This document shows positions 10,544-18,336 of a DNA stretch of 64,000 nucleotides, piece by piece. The first letter of the stretch is position 1, and each line of letters begins with the position of its first letter. The notes below the pieces were generated by a model that worked only from the letters and a program-made list of their open reading frames with translations, did not search any database and was not told where the DNA came from. The translations under genes were made by a program, and so were the position numbers. Source of the DNA: Rhizobium sp. CSW-27 (GTDB lineage: Bacteria > Pseudomonadota > Alphaproteobacteria > Rhizobiales > Rhizobiaceae); NCBI RefSeq assembly GCF_018760785.1, contig NZ_JAHHZO010000006.1:124001-188000 (forward strand), given 5' to 3'.

Positions 10544-10654
10544 TGCACTGCATCTACCCTGCTCGTCCGGCAGCAGCTCAAATTTCGGCCAAAGCTGCAA
10601 ATTTCGGCATCACATTGCACAAATGCATGGCAGTCGCCTTGTTTTTGCACTGCA
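10544..10654 (+). promoter_or_regulatory. Two TGCACTGCA copies upstream of the second DUF1127 gene
   Basis: TGCACTGCA occurs at 10544-10552 and 10646-10654, the same nonamer as at 9860-9868 before the hairpin RNA. Between them is a direct repeat of AAATTTCGGC. The motif is a candidate site for a shared LysR-type activator; this is inference from recurrence and symmetry. Confidence 0.45.
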
Positions 10655-10755
10655 TGATATTGTTATGCGGATGTATAAGAACCTCATCGCCGGTGACGAG
10701 ATCGTGAGGATCACGGTTCGGCCGGCAGGCAAAACAAAGTCTTGAGGAAACACCC

Positions 10756-10899
10756 ATGAACCCGATTCGTCTCGCAAAGAGCTGGATCAGCTACCGCCGC
10801 ACGATGAACGAGCTTGGCAATCTCTCGAACCAGGCCCTCAGCGATATCGGCCTGACCCGCTACGACATCCGTTCGATTGCTGCCCGTTCGTTCCGCTGA
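10756..10899 (+). CDS. DUF1127 microprotein (47 aa)
   Basis: The 47-residue protein (MNPIRLAKSWISYRRTM...) is a paralogue of the 10331 product, sharing the W-x-x-YR-x-T, NELGNLS, LSDIGLTRYDIRSIA pattern of DUF1127. TTGAGGAAACACCC precedes its ATG, giving a good ribosome site. It has its own terminator at 10965-10993. Tandem DUF1127 paralogues with related upstream motifs suggest parallel control under different conditions. Confidence 0.85.
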   Translation: MNPIRLAKSWISYRRTMNELGNLSNQALSDIGLTRYDIRSIAARSFR

Positions 10900-10964
10900 T
10901 TGCGGACGCTGCCAGATCTCAGACAGAGCACCATGAGCGTGCACTGACATGAGCATGACTGCAC

Positions 10965-10993
10965 AGCCCCCAGGCTCTCGCTTCGGGGGCTTT
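10965..10993 (+). terminator. Terminator after the second DUF1127 gene
   Basis: AGCCCCC pairs with GGGGGCT around a 15-base loop and is followed by TT. The tract is short but the stem is strong. Confidence 0.65.
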
Positions 10994-11016
10994 ATGCTGT
11001 CCGGATGATCCCGACG

Positions 11017-11053
11017 AAAAAGGCCCGGCAGCGGATGCTGTCGGGCCTTTTTT
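11017..11053. terminator. Bidirectional terminator
   Basis: AAAAAGGCCCG(G)CAG pairs with CTG(T)CGGGCCTTTTTT, giving T runs on both strands. It serves the minus-strand gene ending at 11090 and backs up the DUF1127 terminator on the plus strand. Confidence 0.85.
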
Positions 11054-11089
11054 GATGCGCTGTCCTTGCCGGCATGCCGACGCTGCGGC

Positions 11090-11314
11090 TTACTGCACCA
11101 GAGCGGTGCGCTGCATCAGCTTCAGCGTGTGGTCCGGCTGAACCTGATAGCGTTCCTGGTAGACCTGGCCGTGATCGACCACGTCCTGTGCGACCCAGTC
11201 ACCCACCGAGTGGATGCTGAGCCGGCCATTGGCGGCATGCCTCAGGTCTTCCGCAAACACGACGGTACTGGCGCCGATCAATGCGGCAAAGGCTAAAGCA
11301 ATTACGCGTTTCAT
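11090..11314 (-). CDS. Small exported protein (74 aa)
   Basis: The protein has a signal peptide (MKRVIALAFAALIGASTVVFA, likely cleaved after residue 21) and a mature part of about 53 residues with VYQERYQVQPDHTLKLMQR. That C-terminal stretch resembles YRVTYIVQPDGSLEFF in the next gene upstream on the strand, so the two are probably tandem paralogues of a small periplasmic family. GGAGCGAAGCGAA precedes the ATG. No function is known. Confidence 0.65.
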   Translation of the reverse strand: MKRVIALAFAALIGASTVVFAEDLRHAANGRLSIHSVGDWVAQDVVDHGQVYQERYQVQPDHTLKLMQRTALVQ

Positions 11315-11359
11315 TTCGCTTCGCTCCTTGAATGATCCGGAAGACCCTGGGCGCTCCGC

Positions 11360-11623
11360 TTACTGGCTTTCCAGCAACTGATCGCTGAAGAATTCCAGGC
11401 TGCCGTCCGGCTGAACAATATAGGTGACACGATAAGCGTCAGCGCCGGCATAGATCTTGTCGTAGACCGGAGTACCGGCCGGCGACTTGTCCAGATGGGC
11501 TGTTGCTTCCGTCTTGAGCACCTTGTCGCGGATCGCCGGATCCGGAACGGAGGTGAAGGCGAATGCGGCAGTCGAACCGGCAAAGGTTACGGCGAGGGTC
11601 GTGGCTGCAAGCAGCTTTTTCAT
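11360..11623 (-). CDS. Small exported protein (87 aa)
   Basis: An 87-residue protein starts at MKKLLAATTLAV with a clear signal peptide ending near AFA, followed by a mature part containing VPDPAIRDKVLK and YRVTYIVQPDGSLEFF. The start is fixed by AAGGAG seven bases before the ATG; the longer frame to 11704 has a charged extension that does not fit export. It is probably co-transcribed with its paralogue at 11090-11314 (45-base gap). Confidence 0.7.
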   Translation of the reverse strand: MKKLLAATTLAVTFAGSTAAFAFTSVPDPAIRDKVLKTEATAHLDKSPAGTPVYDKIYAGADAYRVTYIVQPDGSLEFFSDQLLESQ

Positions 11624-11948
11624 GGGAGTAACTCCTTCTTCTGTCTCCTCGCGCCGTTCATTGCGACGCACCATGGACATGGGAAGGACATCGCGCCGAA
11701 ACAACGGCGCAAACGGTAACCTTAGTGTGTCCGTTTTGCGAACAGTGGCGAGCCGACAGGTGCGAGAGGGAGAAAGTATTTTATTTCAACGCTTTAGATT
11801 ACAAGACGCCGTCGCGATATCCACTGACGGGAGGCAGGTTCCAGCCGTCACAACGATGTGACATCACCGCAGACGGGAAGCGCGACGTTCGCGCCCCCCC
11901 CCCGTTCTGCCGGCCCGCGACCGGCAAAATGACCACCTGCGGCAGACG
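11624..11948. other. Intergenic region with a C10 homopolymer
   Basis: No gene is seen. A run of ten C residues at 11894-11903 is a slippage-prone site and a possible length-variable locus. The right part is downstream of the nitronate monooxygenase gene; the left part holds the promoter of the small exported proteins. Confidence 0.4.
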
Positions 11949-12896
11949 TCACGGCTGCTGCAGTGCAAAAGGATCTTCGGCGGCCCGTCGCATGGCGCGG
12001 CGATAGTCCGCCTTCAGTTGCTGGCAAAGCTCGGCCACCGACGGAATGTCGTGGATGGCGGAAACCCCGTGCCCTGCCGACCAGACGCTCTTCCAGGCCT
12101 TCGCCTCGTTACCGAGATCCATCGGCCCATGCGACACAAGCGCGGCCGGATCGAGACCGGCGGCCAGGATGCTGGGCTTCAGGAAGTTGGCATTCACCCC
12201 GGAAATGGCGTCGGTATAGACAATGTCGCCGGCGCTGGCCTCCCGCGTCATCTGCTTCTGCGCCTCGCTCACCATGGATTCGCGGGTCACGAGGAAGCGC
12301 GTGCCGAGATAGGCGAGATCTGCACCCATCAGGCGGGCGGCGGCAATCTGCTCGCCGGTGCTGATCGCGCCGGAGAGCAGGATGGTGCCGCCGAAGAAGG
12401 AGCGGATTTCCGGGATGAGCGCAAAGGGGCTGAGCGTGCCCGCGTGGCCTCCGGCACCGGCACAGACGGCGATGATGCCGTCGACACCGGCTTCGGCCGC
12501 CTTTTCCGCGTGGCGTCGGCTGATCACGTCGTGGAAGACGAGGCCGCCATAGGACTGCACGGCCTTCACCACATCCGGCACGGCACCGAGCGAGGTAATG
12601 ACAAGCGGCACCTTGTGTGCCACCACCGCCTTCAGATCCGCCTCAAGGCGCGGATTGGAACGATGAACGATGAGGTTGACGCCGAAGGGCGCCGCACCGG
12701 GATGCGCGGCGAGCCTCTCGCGGATCTCGTCCAGCCAGGCAACGAAGCCTTCGGTCGTGCGTTGGTTGAGCGCCGGGAAGGTGCCGACCAAGCCGGCGCG
12801 GCAGGTTTCCACCACCAGATCTGGCCCGGAGGCCAGAAACATGGGCGCGGCCACGGCCGGCAGGCTCAGCGTCTCGAATGATTTCGGCAATGGCAT
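11949..12896 (-). CDS. Nitronate monooxygenase family FMN enzyme
   Basis: The 315-residue product has the TIM-barrel pattern of the nitronate monooxygenase/2-nitropropane dioxygenase family: VAAPMFLASGPDLVVETCRAGLVGTFP near the N-terminus, FGVNLIVH, GVDGIIAVCAGAGGHAG for flavin binding and LMGADLAYLGTRFL. These enzymes use FMN to oxidise alkyl nitronates such as toxic propionate-3-nitronate. The start at 12896 is five bases from GGAGG; the adjacent ATG at 12899 is too close. A promoter with a perfect palindrome in its spacer lies upstream, suggesting repressor control. Confidence 0.85.
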   Translation of the reverse strand: MPLPKSFETLSLPAVAAPMFLASGPDLVVETCRAGLVGTFPALNQRTTEGFVAWLDEIRERLAAHPGAAPFGVNLIVHRSNPRLEADLKAVVAHKVPLVITSLGAVPDVVKAVQSYGGLVFHDVISRRHAEKAAEAGVDGIIAVCAGAGGHAGTLSPFALIPEIRSFFGGTILLSGAISTGEQIAAARLMGADLAYLGTRFLVTRESMVSEAQKQMTREASAGDIVYTDAISGVNANFLKPSILAAGLDPAALVSHGPMDLGNEAKAWKSVWSAGHGVSAIHDIPSVAELCQQLKADYRRAMRRAAEDPFALQQP

Positions 12897-12940
12897 CATG
12901 TCCTCCCCAGGCGCAAGCGATGGCAGATCCTCCGGGACAG

Positions 12941-12969
12941 GTATAAACCGCAGTTTACGTAAACGGCAA
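12941..12969 (-). promoter_or_regulatory. Sigma-70-like promoter with palindromic operator
   Basis: On the minus strand TTGCCG and TTATAC are 17 bases apart. The spacer contains the perfect 12-bp palindrome GTTTACGTAAAC (12953-12964). A repressor bound there would block RNA polymerase. It lies about 45 bases upstream of the nitronate monooxygenase start. Confidence 0.65.
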
Positions 12970-13022
12970 GTTTGAATTGGACAACCGATCTCAGATCGGG
13001 CGAGAACGGCGGTCCGGACATG

Positions 13023-13053
13023 CAAAAGGCGCGGGGCCTTGCTCCCCGCGCCT
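13023..13053 (-). terminator. Rho-independent terminator after the 73-aa gene
   Basis: Minus strand: AGGCGCGGGG pairs with CCCCGCGCCT around seven bases and is followed by TTTGCA. It lies about 90 bases downstream of the gene ending at 13145. Confidence 0.65.
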
Positions 13054-13144
13054 CGATGTGAGCACCCTTCCCTCCCGGCTGCGGGAAAGGCATGATCGGC
13101 CTGCCGCGCCAGCCTCGGCACCGGATTCGCGGCTCTCTTGCAGC

Positions 13145-13366
13145 TCAGTGATGGCCGCGGGCGGCCGCCACCATGTCGCGCAGTACGTCCTCGCGCCGCA
13201 CCCCCTGGCGATAAAGCTCAATGGTGATGGCGGCCAGCCGGTTGGTCTCCTCCTGATCGTCCTCGGGGCAGATCTCGGCGCGAAGACGCTCGAAAACCTG
13301 TTGGCAGCGCGCCAGATCCTCCGAATTCAGGGGATCGTCGCTTGGCCTTTTCTCGCTCCTGATCAT
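13145..13366 (-). CDS. Hypothetical small acidic protein (73 aa)
   Basis: The 73-residue protein begins MIRSEKRPSDDPLNSEDLARCQQVFERLRAEIC and continues with a helix AAITIELYRQGVRREDVLRDMVAAARGHH. It looks like a short helical soluble protein; the IELYRQGVRREDVLRDM part resembles small rhizobial proteins of unknown role. AAGGAGA six bases before ATG 13366 fixes the start over longer readings. Single gene with its own terminator. Confidence 0.65.
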   Translation of the reverse strand: MIRSEKRPSDDPLNSEDLARCQQVFERLRAEICPEDDQEETNRLAAITIELYRQGVRREDVLRDMVAAARGHH

Positions 13367-13745
13367 CAGGGTCTCCTTGCATTTCGAATCACCATCCGGG
13401 CCCGGCGGCAGCCTTAGGCCTGAACAAGACGGCGACAATCTGTCTGTTGGGTGGTGCGGGGCTGACCGCGACACGCGAAGCGGATGCAGGCCGCCGCCTT
13501 TCATCGGGTGTCGTCGGGTGTCAGCGACCACGACGCCCGGGCCGGCAGGACATCAGCGGGATCGCGCCACAAGCAGCGTCAGGCGCGACTGGATACACTC
13601 ATCCGCCGACTGACCGGCACGCATCGTTACTGCAACTTGAATGGTCGGAGCATGCATCGTCCTTCTCCCGCACGGCCCCAATAACGACAGGGCGGGAATC
13701 CGGTTCCGCCTTCCGTCAAAGATATTCGCCGGCCGTTGCCGTCGA
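13367..13745. other. Intergenic region, no gene recognised
   Basis: About 380 bases between two minus-strand genes. Reading frames here have no ribosome sites or family signs. The left edge holds the promoter of the 73-aa gene. Nothing else can be supported. Confidence 0.35.
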
Positions 13746-14663
13746 TCAGAGGTGGAAGATGCCGGAGGCTACCCTGACCGCCTGTCCGCCAATGCGGGCA
13801 CGGGAAATGCCGCCATCCTTCACATCCATGTGAAGGTGGATATAGGAGGGGCGGCCCATCTCCACCCCCTGCTCGATCAGCAGCGGATGGTGCCCGTCGG
13901 GCAGAGCATCGAACTGGTGGATGGCGCCGGCAAGGGCTGCAGCGGCGCCGCCGGTTGCCGGGTCCTCGGCAATGCCCATGTCGGGCGAAAACATCCGCGC
14001 ATGGAAGCGGGCCGCATGATGGACGCCGCCCCGGCAATAGGCATAGACCGAAGCGAGGCGCCCCTCCACCAGCGGTGCCGCCCGCTCCCACAGCGTTGCG
14101 TCGAACTCGATCGATTCGACGGCCGCCAGATTGTGCAGCGGGATCATCAGGAAGGGCACGCCCGCGGTCCAGATCGCCGGCATATGATTCTCGAAGCCGA
14201 TCTCCGAGAGCTTGATGCCCAGCGCATCGGCAAGCCCCTGTCGGTCAAGACCGAGCTGGATACGCTGCGGATTGCGCGGCAGGTCAAACTCGGCAAAGCT
14301 TGCCTCTCCCTCGGAGAGCCGCACGGCACAGCGCACCGGGCCGACATTCTCCTCCAGCACGCAGACGAGATCGAGATCCGGCCGCTGCTGCGCGTGCCGC
14401 CATTCGGCCAGCGCAATGGCAGCCCCGACGGTCGGATGGCCGGCAAAGGGCAGTTCGCGTGTGGGCGTGAAGATGCGCAGTCTTGCCGCATGCGCCGGAT
14501 TTTCCGCCTTCTGCACGAACACCGTCTCGGAGAGGTTCGTCTCGCGGGCCAGTGCCTGCATGGCCTCGTCCGTCATGCCATCGGCGTCGAAGACCACGGC
14601 CAGCGGGTTGCCCTGCAGCGCCTTGTCGCTGAAGACGTCATAAATGGCATAGTTCAGACCCAA
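13746..14663 (-). CDS. PhzF family isomerase-like protein
   Basis: This 305-residue protein begins with the PhzF pattern YDVFSDKALQGNPLAVVFDADG, then NLSETVFV containing the conserved catalytic-type Glu, ELPFAGHPTVGAA and, near the end, DPATGGAAAALAG. Family members isomerise small acids by proton transfer; the substrate here is unknown. The best start is a TTG at 14663 preceded by GGGGAGG at five bases, because no in-frame ATG precedes the conserved N-terminus in a sensible position. A second PhzF-family gene lies at 56290-57126. Confidence 0.85.
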   Translation of the reverse strand: MGLNYAIYDVFSDKALQGNPLAVVFDADGMTDEAMQALARETNLSETVFVQKAENPAHAARLRIFTPTRELPFAGHPTVGAAIALAEWRHAQQRPDLDLVCVLEENVGPVRCAVRLSEGEASFAEFDLPRNPQRIQLGLDRQGLADALGIKLSEIGFENHMPAIWTAGVPFLMIPLHNLAAVESIEFDATLWERAAPLVEGRLASVYAYCRGGVHHAARFHARMFSPDMGIAEDPATGGAAAALAGAIHQFDALPDGHHPLLIEQGVEMGRPSYIHLHMDVKDGGISRARIGGQAVRVASGIFHL

Positions 14664-14754
14664 GGCAGCCTCCCCTTCTCCCGTGCAGTGTCCTGGCCGG
14701 ACAAAACAATGCGCGCCAAGGTGCCCGAGACGACACGGCGGATCAACCCGCACC

Positions 14755-15530
14755 TTACGGCTTGCGCGCGAAAAAGAAGGGAAGGATGATCAGCGTCAGG
14801 TCGTGATAGACATGCGCCTGCCCGTCCTGCGGATGCGCCTGCCCGTCCTGCGGATGCGCCTGCCCGTCCTGCGGCCTCAGCGCAAGGACCGCATCGATCT
14901 CCGGCTCCGCCTCTTGCTGCATGTGCCGCTCCACCCGGCGGCAGATCTCGTCGGCCGTCTGGGACAGGTGAAAGAAGCGAAACACGAAGAAGCGCCGGTT
15001 GAAATGCACGGCATAAAGCCGGTCTTCGGCCCGCGCCTCGCGCTCGAGATCGAGCCCCGTCTCTTCCAGCACCTCGCGCGTCATGCTGCCGAGCACATCG
15101 CAGCTGCCATCCTCACGCATGTCCGACAGATCGAGCGAACCGGTGGCGAAATAGACCTTGCCGGCATTGGCTGTATGCGGCGCCATGCGGATCGCGATCG
15201 GCAGGCCATCGGCGGAAATCGGCACGGCGCTGGCATTGAGGAACAGGCGGCAGGGCGGCCGGTCTGCTTGCGCCACCACATCGTCGTGGCAAAGCCGGTG
15301 GCGCGCGCCGTGGCGTGGATCACGCCATCCCGCAGCACCATCTCCTCCGGCAGCAGCACCTCGCCGTTGAACAGCGCCGGATTGGCCGCCACCTCCGCGG
15401 CCCAGTTTTCGGCAATCTCTGCGCCCGCGAGCTCCTCCAGCCGGTGACGACCGGGCGCGACCTGCATCTCGATACCGGCGATCTCGAAGACGGTCCGCTC
15501 CGGCGGCCAGGCGTTCAGTATCTCGGTCAC
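14755..15530 (-). pseudogene. Nudix hydrolase gene with a frameshift
   Basis: Two overlapping frames together make one Nudix protein of about 258 residues. The N-terminal frame starts at GTG 15530 (after CGGAGC) and reads to WWRKQTGRP. The C-terminal frame continues RLFLNASAVPISADG and carries the Nudix-box end REVLEETGLD. Adding one C to the CCC run complementary to 15253-15255 joins them as TGRPCRLFLNAS, so a one-base loss is the simplest explanation. Near the 3' end three 21-bp repeats encode repeated AHPQDGQ. It may be a true pseudogene, a recent mutation or a sequencing error. Confidence 0.75.
14814..14876 (-). repeat. Three tandem 21-bp repeats in the Nudix gene 3' end
   Basis: Units at 14814-14834, 14835-14855 and 14856-14876 are identical except for the last two bases of the third. 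They encode a seven-residue repeat (AHPQDGQ) in frame, so copy number can change without shifting the frame. Confidence 0.9.
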
Positions 15531-15615
15531 GGCAAGCTCCGTTTTGAAGGGATGGCGCAGGCAAGGCGTCGCCGATCGGCTGACGACACAGGGACAATAA
15601 CGCCCCGCCCGGCGC

Positions 15616-16641
15616 TTACAACCGCCAGGCCGAGCGGATGACGACGCGGATGCGATCACCGACGGCAACCGTCCGGCGGCTGAAGGCACGCAGCGTCTGG
15701 TCATCGGCAAGTCTGAGGCGCAGTGCATGGCGCTCGCCTTCGAAGACGGCGGCTTCCACCACCACATCGAGGCCTTCGTCCGAAAACACCACATCCTGCG
15801 GCCGCACAAGAACATCGGCAAGATGCGCGCCGGGCTTCGGGACGAAGGATGGCTGCAGGGCGGGCCATTCCAGCGCGCGATCGCCGCTGACCGGCCAGGG
15901 AAGCTTGAGGATCGCCCCCTGCCCGATCAACCCACCGACGATGCGACCCTCCGGCCGCGCATAGATCTCCTGCGGCGGCGCGACCTGCAAAAGTTTGCCC
16001 TCCGCCATCACAGCCACATCGGTGGCCAGCGCCATGGCTTCCGCCTGGTCATGCGTCACATAGATCATCGTGGCACCCGAACGGGCGTGAAACTCACGAA
16101 AGGTCTCTTCCATCTCCTGGCGCAGATGCCGGTCAAGATTCGCCAGCGGCTCGTCGAGCAGCACGACGTCGGGATCGGTAACGAGGCAGCGGGCCAGCGC
16201 CACACGCTGACGCTGGCCGCCGGAAAGATCGGCCGGGCGGCGGTCGGCATAGGCGTCGAGCCTCACCGCCTCCAGCGCCTCGCGGATCTTGCGGTCGCGG
16301 GCGTCACGCGAGAGCCCGCGAACCTTCAAGGGATAACCGACATTATCGGCCACCGACATATGCGGCCAGAGCGCATAGGACTGAAAGACCATCGCCATGT
16401 TGCGCTTTTCCGGCGGTACCATGGCATTCACATCCGCCAGCCGCCATTCGCCGAGAAAAATCTCGCCATCGCTCGGCTGTTCGAAGCCGGCGATCATCCG
16501 CAGCACGGTCGTCTTGCCGCAGCCGGACGGGCCAAGAAGGGCCAGAAAACCGCCTTCGCGGATTTTCAGCGATACGCCGGTGACGGCGGGTTTGCCGGTA
16601 CCGAAGTCCTTCGACAGGTGGTTGAGGATCAACTGCGCCAC
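15616..16641 (-). CDS. ABC importer ATP-binding subunit (ferric iron/phosphonate type)
   Basis: The 341-residue ATPase has Walker A GPSGCGKTT, Q-loop, signature LSGGQRQRVALAR, Walker B VVLLDEPLAN and the switch His in YVTHDQAEAMALA, followed by a TOBE-like C-terminal domain (about 240-341). It energises the adjacent fused permease. The start is GTG 16641 with AGGAG seven bases before it; it overlaps the permease stop by 13 bases. Family membership is the FbpC/PotA-like group; iron, 2-aminoethylphosphonate or another small anion are possible substrates. Confidence 0.9.
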   Translation of the reverse strand: MAQLILNHLSKDFGTGKPAVTGVSLKIREGGFLALLGPSGCGKTTVLRMIAGFEQPSDGEIFLGEWRLADVNAMVPPEKRNMAMVFQSYALWPHMSVADNVGYPLKVRGLSRDARDRKIREALEAVRLDAYADRRPADLSGGQRQRVALARCLVTDPDVVLLDEPLANLDRHLRQEMEETFREFHARSGATMIYVTHDQAEAMALATDVAVMAEGKLLQVAPPQEIYARPEGRIVGGLIGQGAILKLPWPVSGDRALEWPALQPSFVPKPGAHLADVLVRPQDVVFSDEGLDVVVEAAVFEGERHALRLRLADDQTLRAFSRRTVAVGDRIRVVIRSAWRL

Positions 16642-18323
16642 GGCACCACTCCTTTGGGCAGCCGGTTCGCCAGGAGTTCCAGAAGAAACATCATGACGAC
16701 CACCATTCCGACCACCAGCACGGACAGTGCCGAGGCGAGATTGAAGCTGCCGCTGTCATCGAGATTGTAGATCGCAACACCGAGGGTCTGCGTGCCGGCC
16801 GACCAGAGCAGCGCCGAGACCGTCAACTCATTGCAGGCAATAAGAAAAACGAGGATCACCGCCGCACCCGCCGCCGGCGCAATGAGCGGCACCAGGATGT
16901 CGCGCATACGCCGGGCAAAACCGGCTCCGGCAAGCCGCGCCGCCTCCTCCAGCGATGGATCGAGCTGGCGGAAGGCGCTGGCGATTGGCCTGAGGCTGAC
17001 GGCGAGGAAACTGGAGAAATAGGCAAACAGCAGGATCCAGATCGTGCCGTAGATCGACACGCCGAACACCGGCAAAGGTGCCGCAAACAAAAGGATACAG
17101 GCGACAGCGAGCACAATGCCCGGCAGCGCATAGGGAATATCGGCAAGCGCGCCGATCAGCGCCGCCAGCCGGCGCCCGCTGCGGGCAACGACATAGCCCA
17201 TCAGCACCGTCACCAGCAGCAGGCCGAAGGCGGTGGCAAGCGACAGCCCGATCGAATTGCGGAAGGCGGTCTGCGTCACCGACTGGCGCAGCAGCACCTC
17301 CTCATAGGCGTGGGTGGTCGCGGTCTTGAGATTGAGCGGCACGCCATAAGCGGGCGCCAGCGAACTGGCAACAAGGGCCGCAAACGGCAGGATGAGGATC
17401 AGGAGCAGCACCAGCCACAGCAGGATCTCGCTGACCGCGCGCCACCCCTTCAGCTGGAAGACGGCGGTGCGGCCCGACAGTCCGATAATGCGATAATCCC
17501 GGCCACGCAGCACCCGCTCCTCGATCAGCAGGCCGGCGACCGAGAGCAATGCGATGAGGCCCGACAGCAACGAGATATCGGCAAAAGTGCTGGGGCCGAA
17601 GCTTGCGAACTTCGCATAGATCAGCGTCGGCAGCGTGTAGATCGAGGCGGGAATGCCGAGGATCGCCGGAATGCCGAAATTGCCGACATTCGAGACGAAG
17701 GCCATGGCGGCACCGGCGGCAAAACCCGGCAAAGCCAGAGGCAGGATGATGTCACGCAGCACTTGCAGCGCCGAGGCACCGGAAAGCCGTGCCGCCTCGA
17801 TGCCATCGCGCGGCAGCGCCAGAAGCCCGGCCCTGAGCGCCAGATAAACGAGCGGCGCATTCTGCACACCGAGCAGAAGCGCGATGCCGCCGATCGAATA
17901 GAGCGGTTGCGGACTGCCGAGCGGCGGCGCCATGCCGATCGCCTTCAGAAGCGTGCTGGACGGTCCCGTCAGCCCGACCCAGGAGAGCGCCGTCACCTGC
18001 GGCGGGATCATCATCGGCAGCATGAAGAGAAAACCGAGGATCCATTTGCCGCGAATGTCGAACAGCGTCAGCAGCAGCGCGAAGCTGCCTCCGATCAGGA
18101 CGGAGACCAGCATGCCGTAAAACGAGGTGGTGAGCGTGTTCCACAGCGCCGCCCAGAGTCCGGGATCGGACAGCAGTCCATCTCCGCCGCCACGCACCAG
18201 CGACAGGATGCCCGTTACGGCAAGCCGGCCAAGCGGCAGCACGCTGAGCAGGAACAGAACGGTGAGCACAAAAGGAAACAGCCAGCGCGGCTGGCTGTTT
18301 CCCAAGGTCAAAAAACGGGGCAT
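16629..18323 (-). CDS. ABC importer permease, duplicated (FbpB/PhnU-like)
   Basis: The 564-residue membrane protein holds two copies of the binding-protein-dependent permease domain (about residues 60-260 and 340-550) with around 12 transmembrane helices. EAA-type loops are seen in each half: EAARLSGASALQVLRDIILPLALPG and EAARLAGAGFARRMRDILVPLIAPA. Such fused permeases serve ferric-iron and phosphonate importers. Start ATG 18323 is chosen; an upstream TTG (18353) lies inside the previous gene. It sits between the binding protein and the ATPase genes. Confidence 0.92.
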   Translation of the reverse strand: MPRFLTLGNSQPRWLFPFVLTVLFLLSVLPLGRLAVTGILSLVRGGGDGLLSDPGLWAALWNTLTTSFYGMLVSVLIGGSFALLLTLFDIRGKWILGFLFMLPMMIPPQVTALSWVGLTGPSSTLLKAIGMAPPLGSPQPLYSIGGIALLLGVQNAPLVYLALRAGLLALPRDGIEAARLSGASALQVLRDIILPLALPGFAAGAAMAFVSNVGNFGIPAILGIPASIYTLPTLIYAKFASFGPSTFADISLLSGLIALLSVAGLLIEERVLRGRDYRIIGLSGRTAVFQLKGWRAVSEILLWLVLLLILILPFAALVASSLAPAYGVPLNLKTATTHAYEEVLLRQSVTQTAFRNSIGLSLATAFGLLLVTVLMGYVVARSGRRLAALIGALADIPYALPGIVLAVACILLFAAPLPVFGVSIYGTIWILLFAYFSSFLAVSLRPIASAFRQLDPSLEEAARLAGAGFARRMRDILVPLIAPAAGAAVILVFLIACNELTVSALLWSAGTQTLGVAIYNLDDSGSFNLASALSVLVVGMVVVMMFLLELLANRLPKGVVPWRS

Positions 18324-18336
18324 GGCGCGCCGAAAA

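Noticed and set aside
10488..10745. 85-codon frame between the DUF1127 genes
   Set aside because: It starts inside the first terminator region and crosses promoter-like sequence; no family features are seen.
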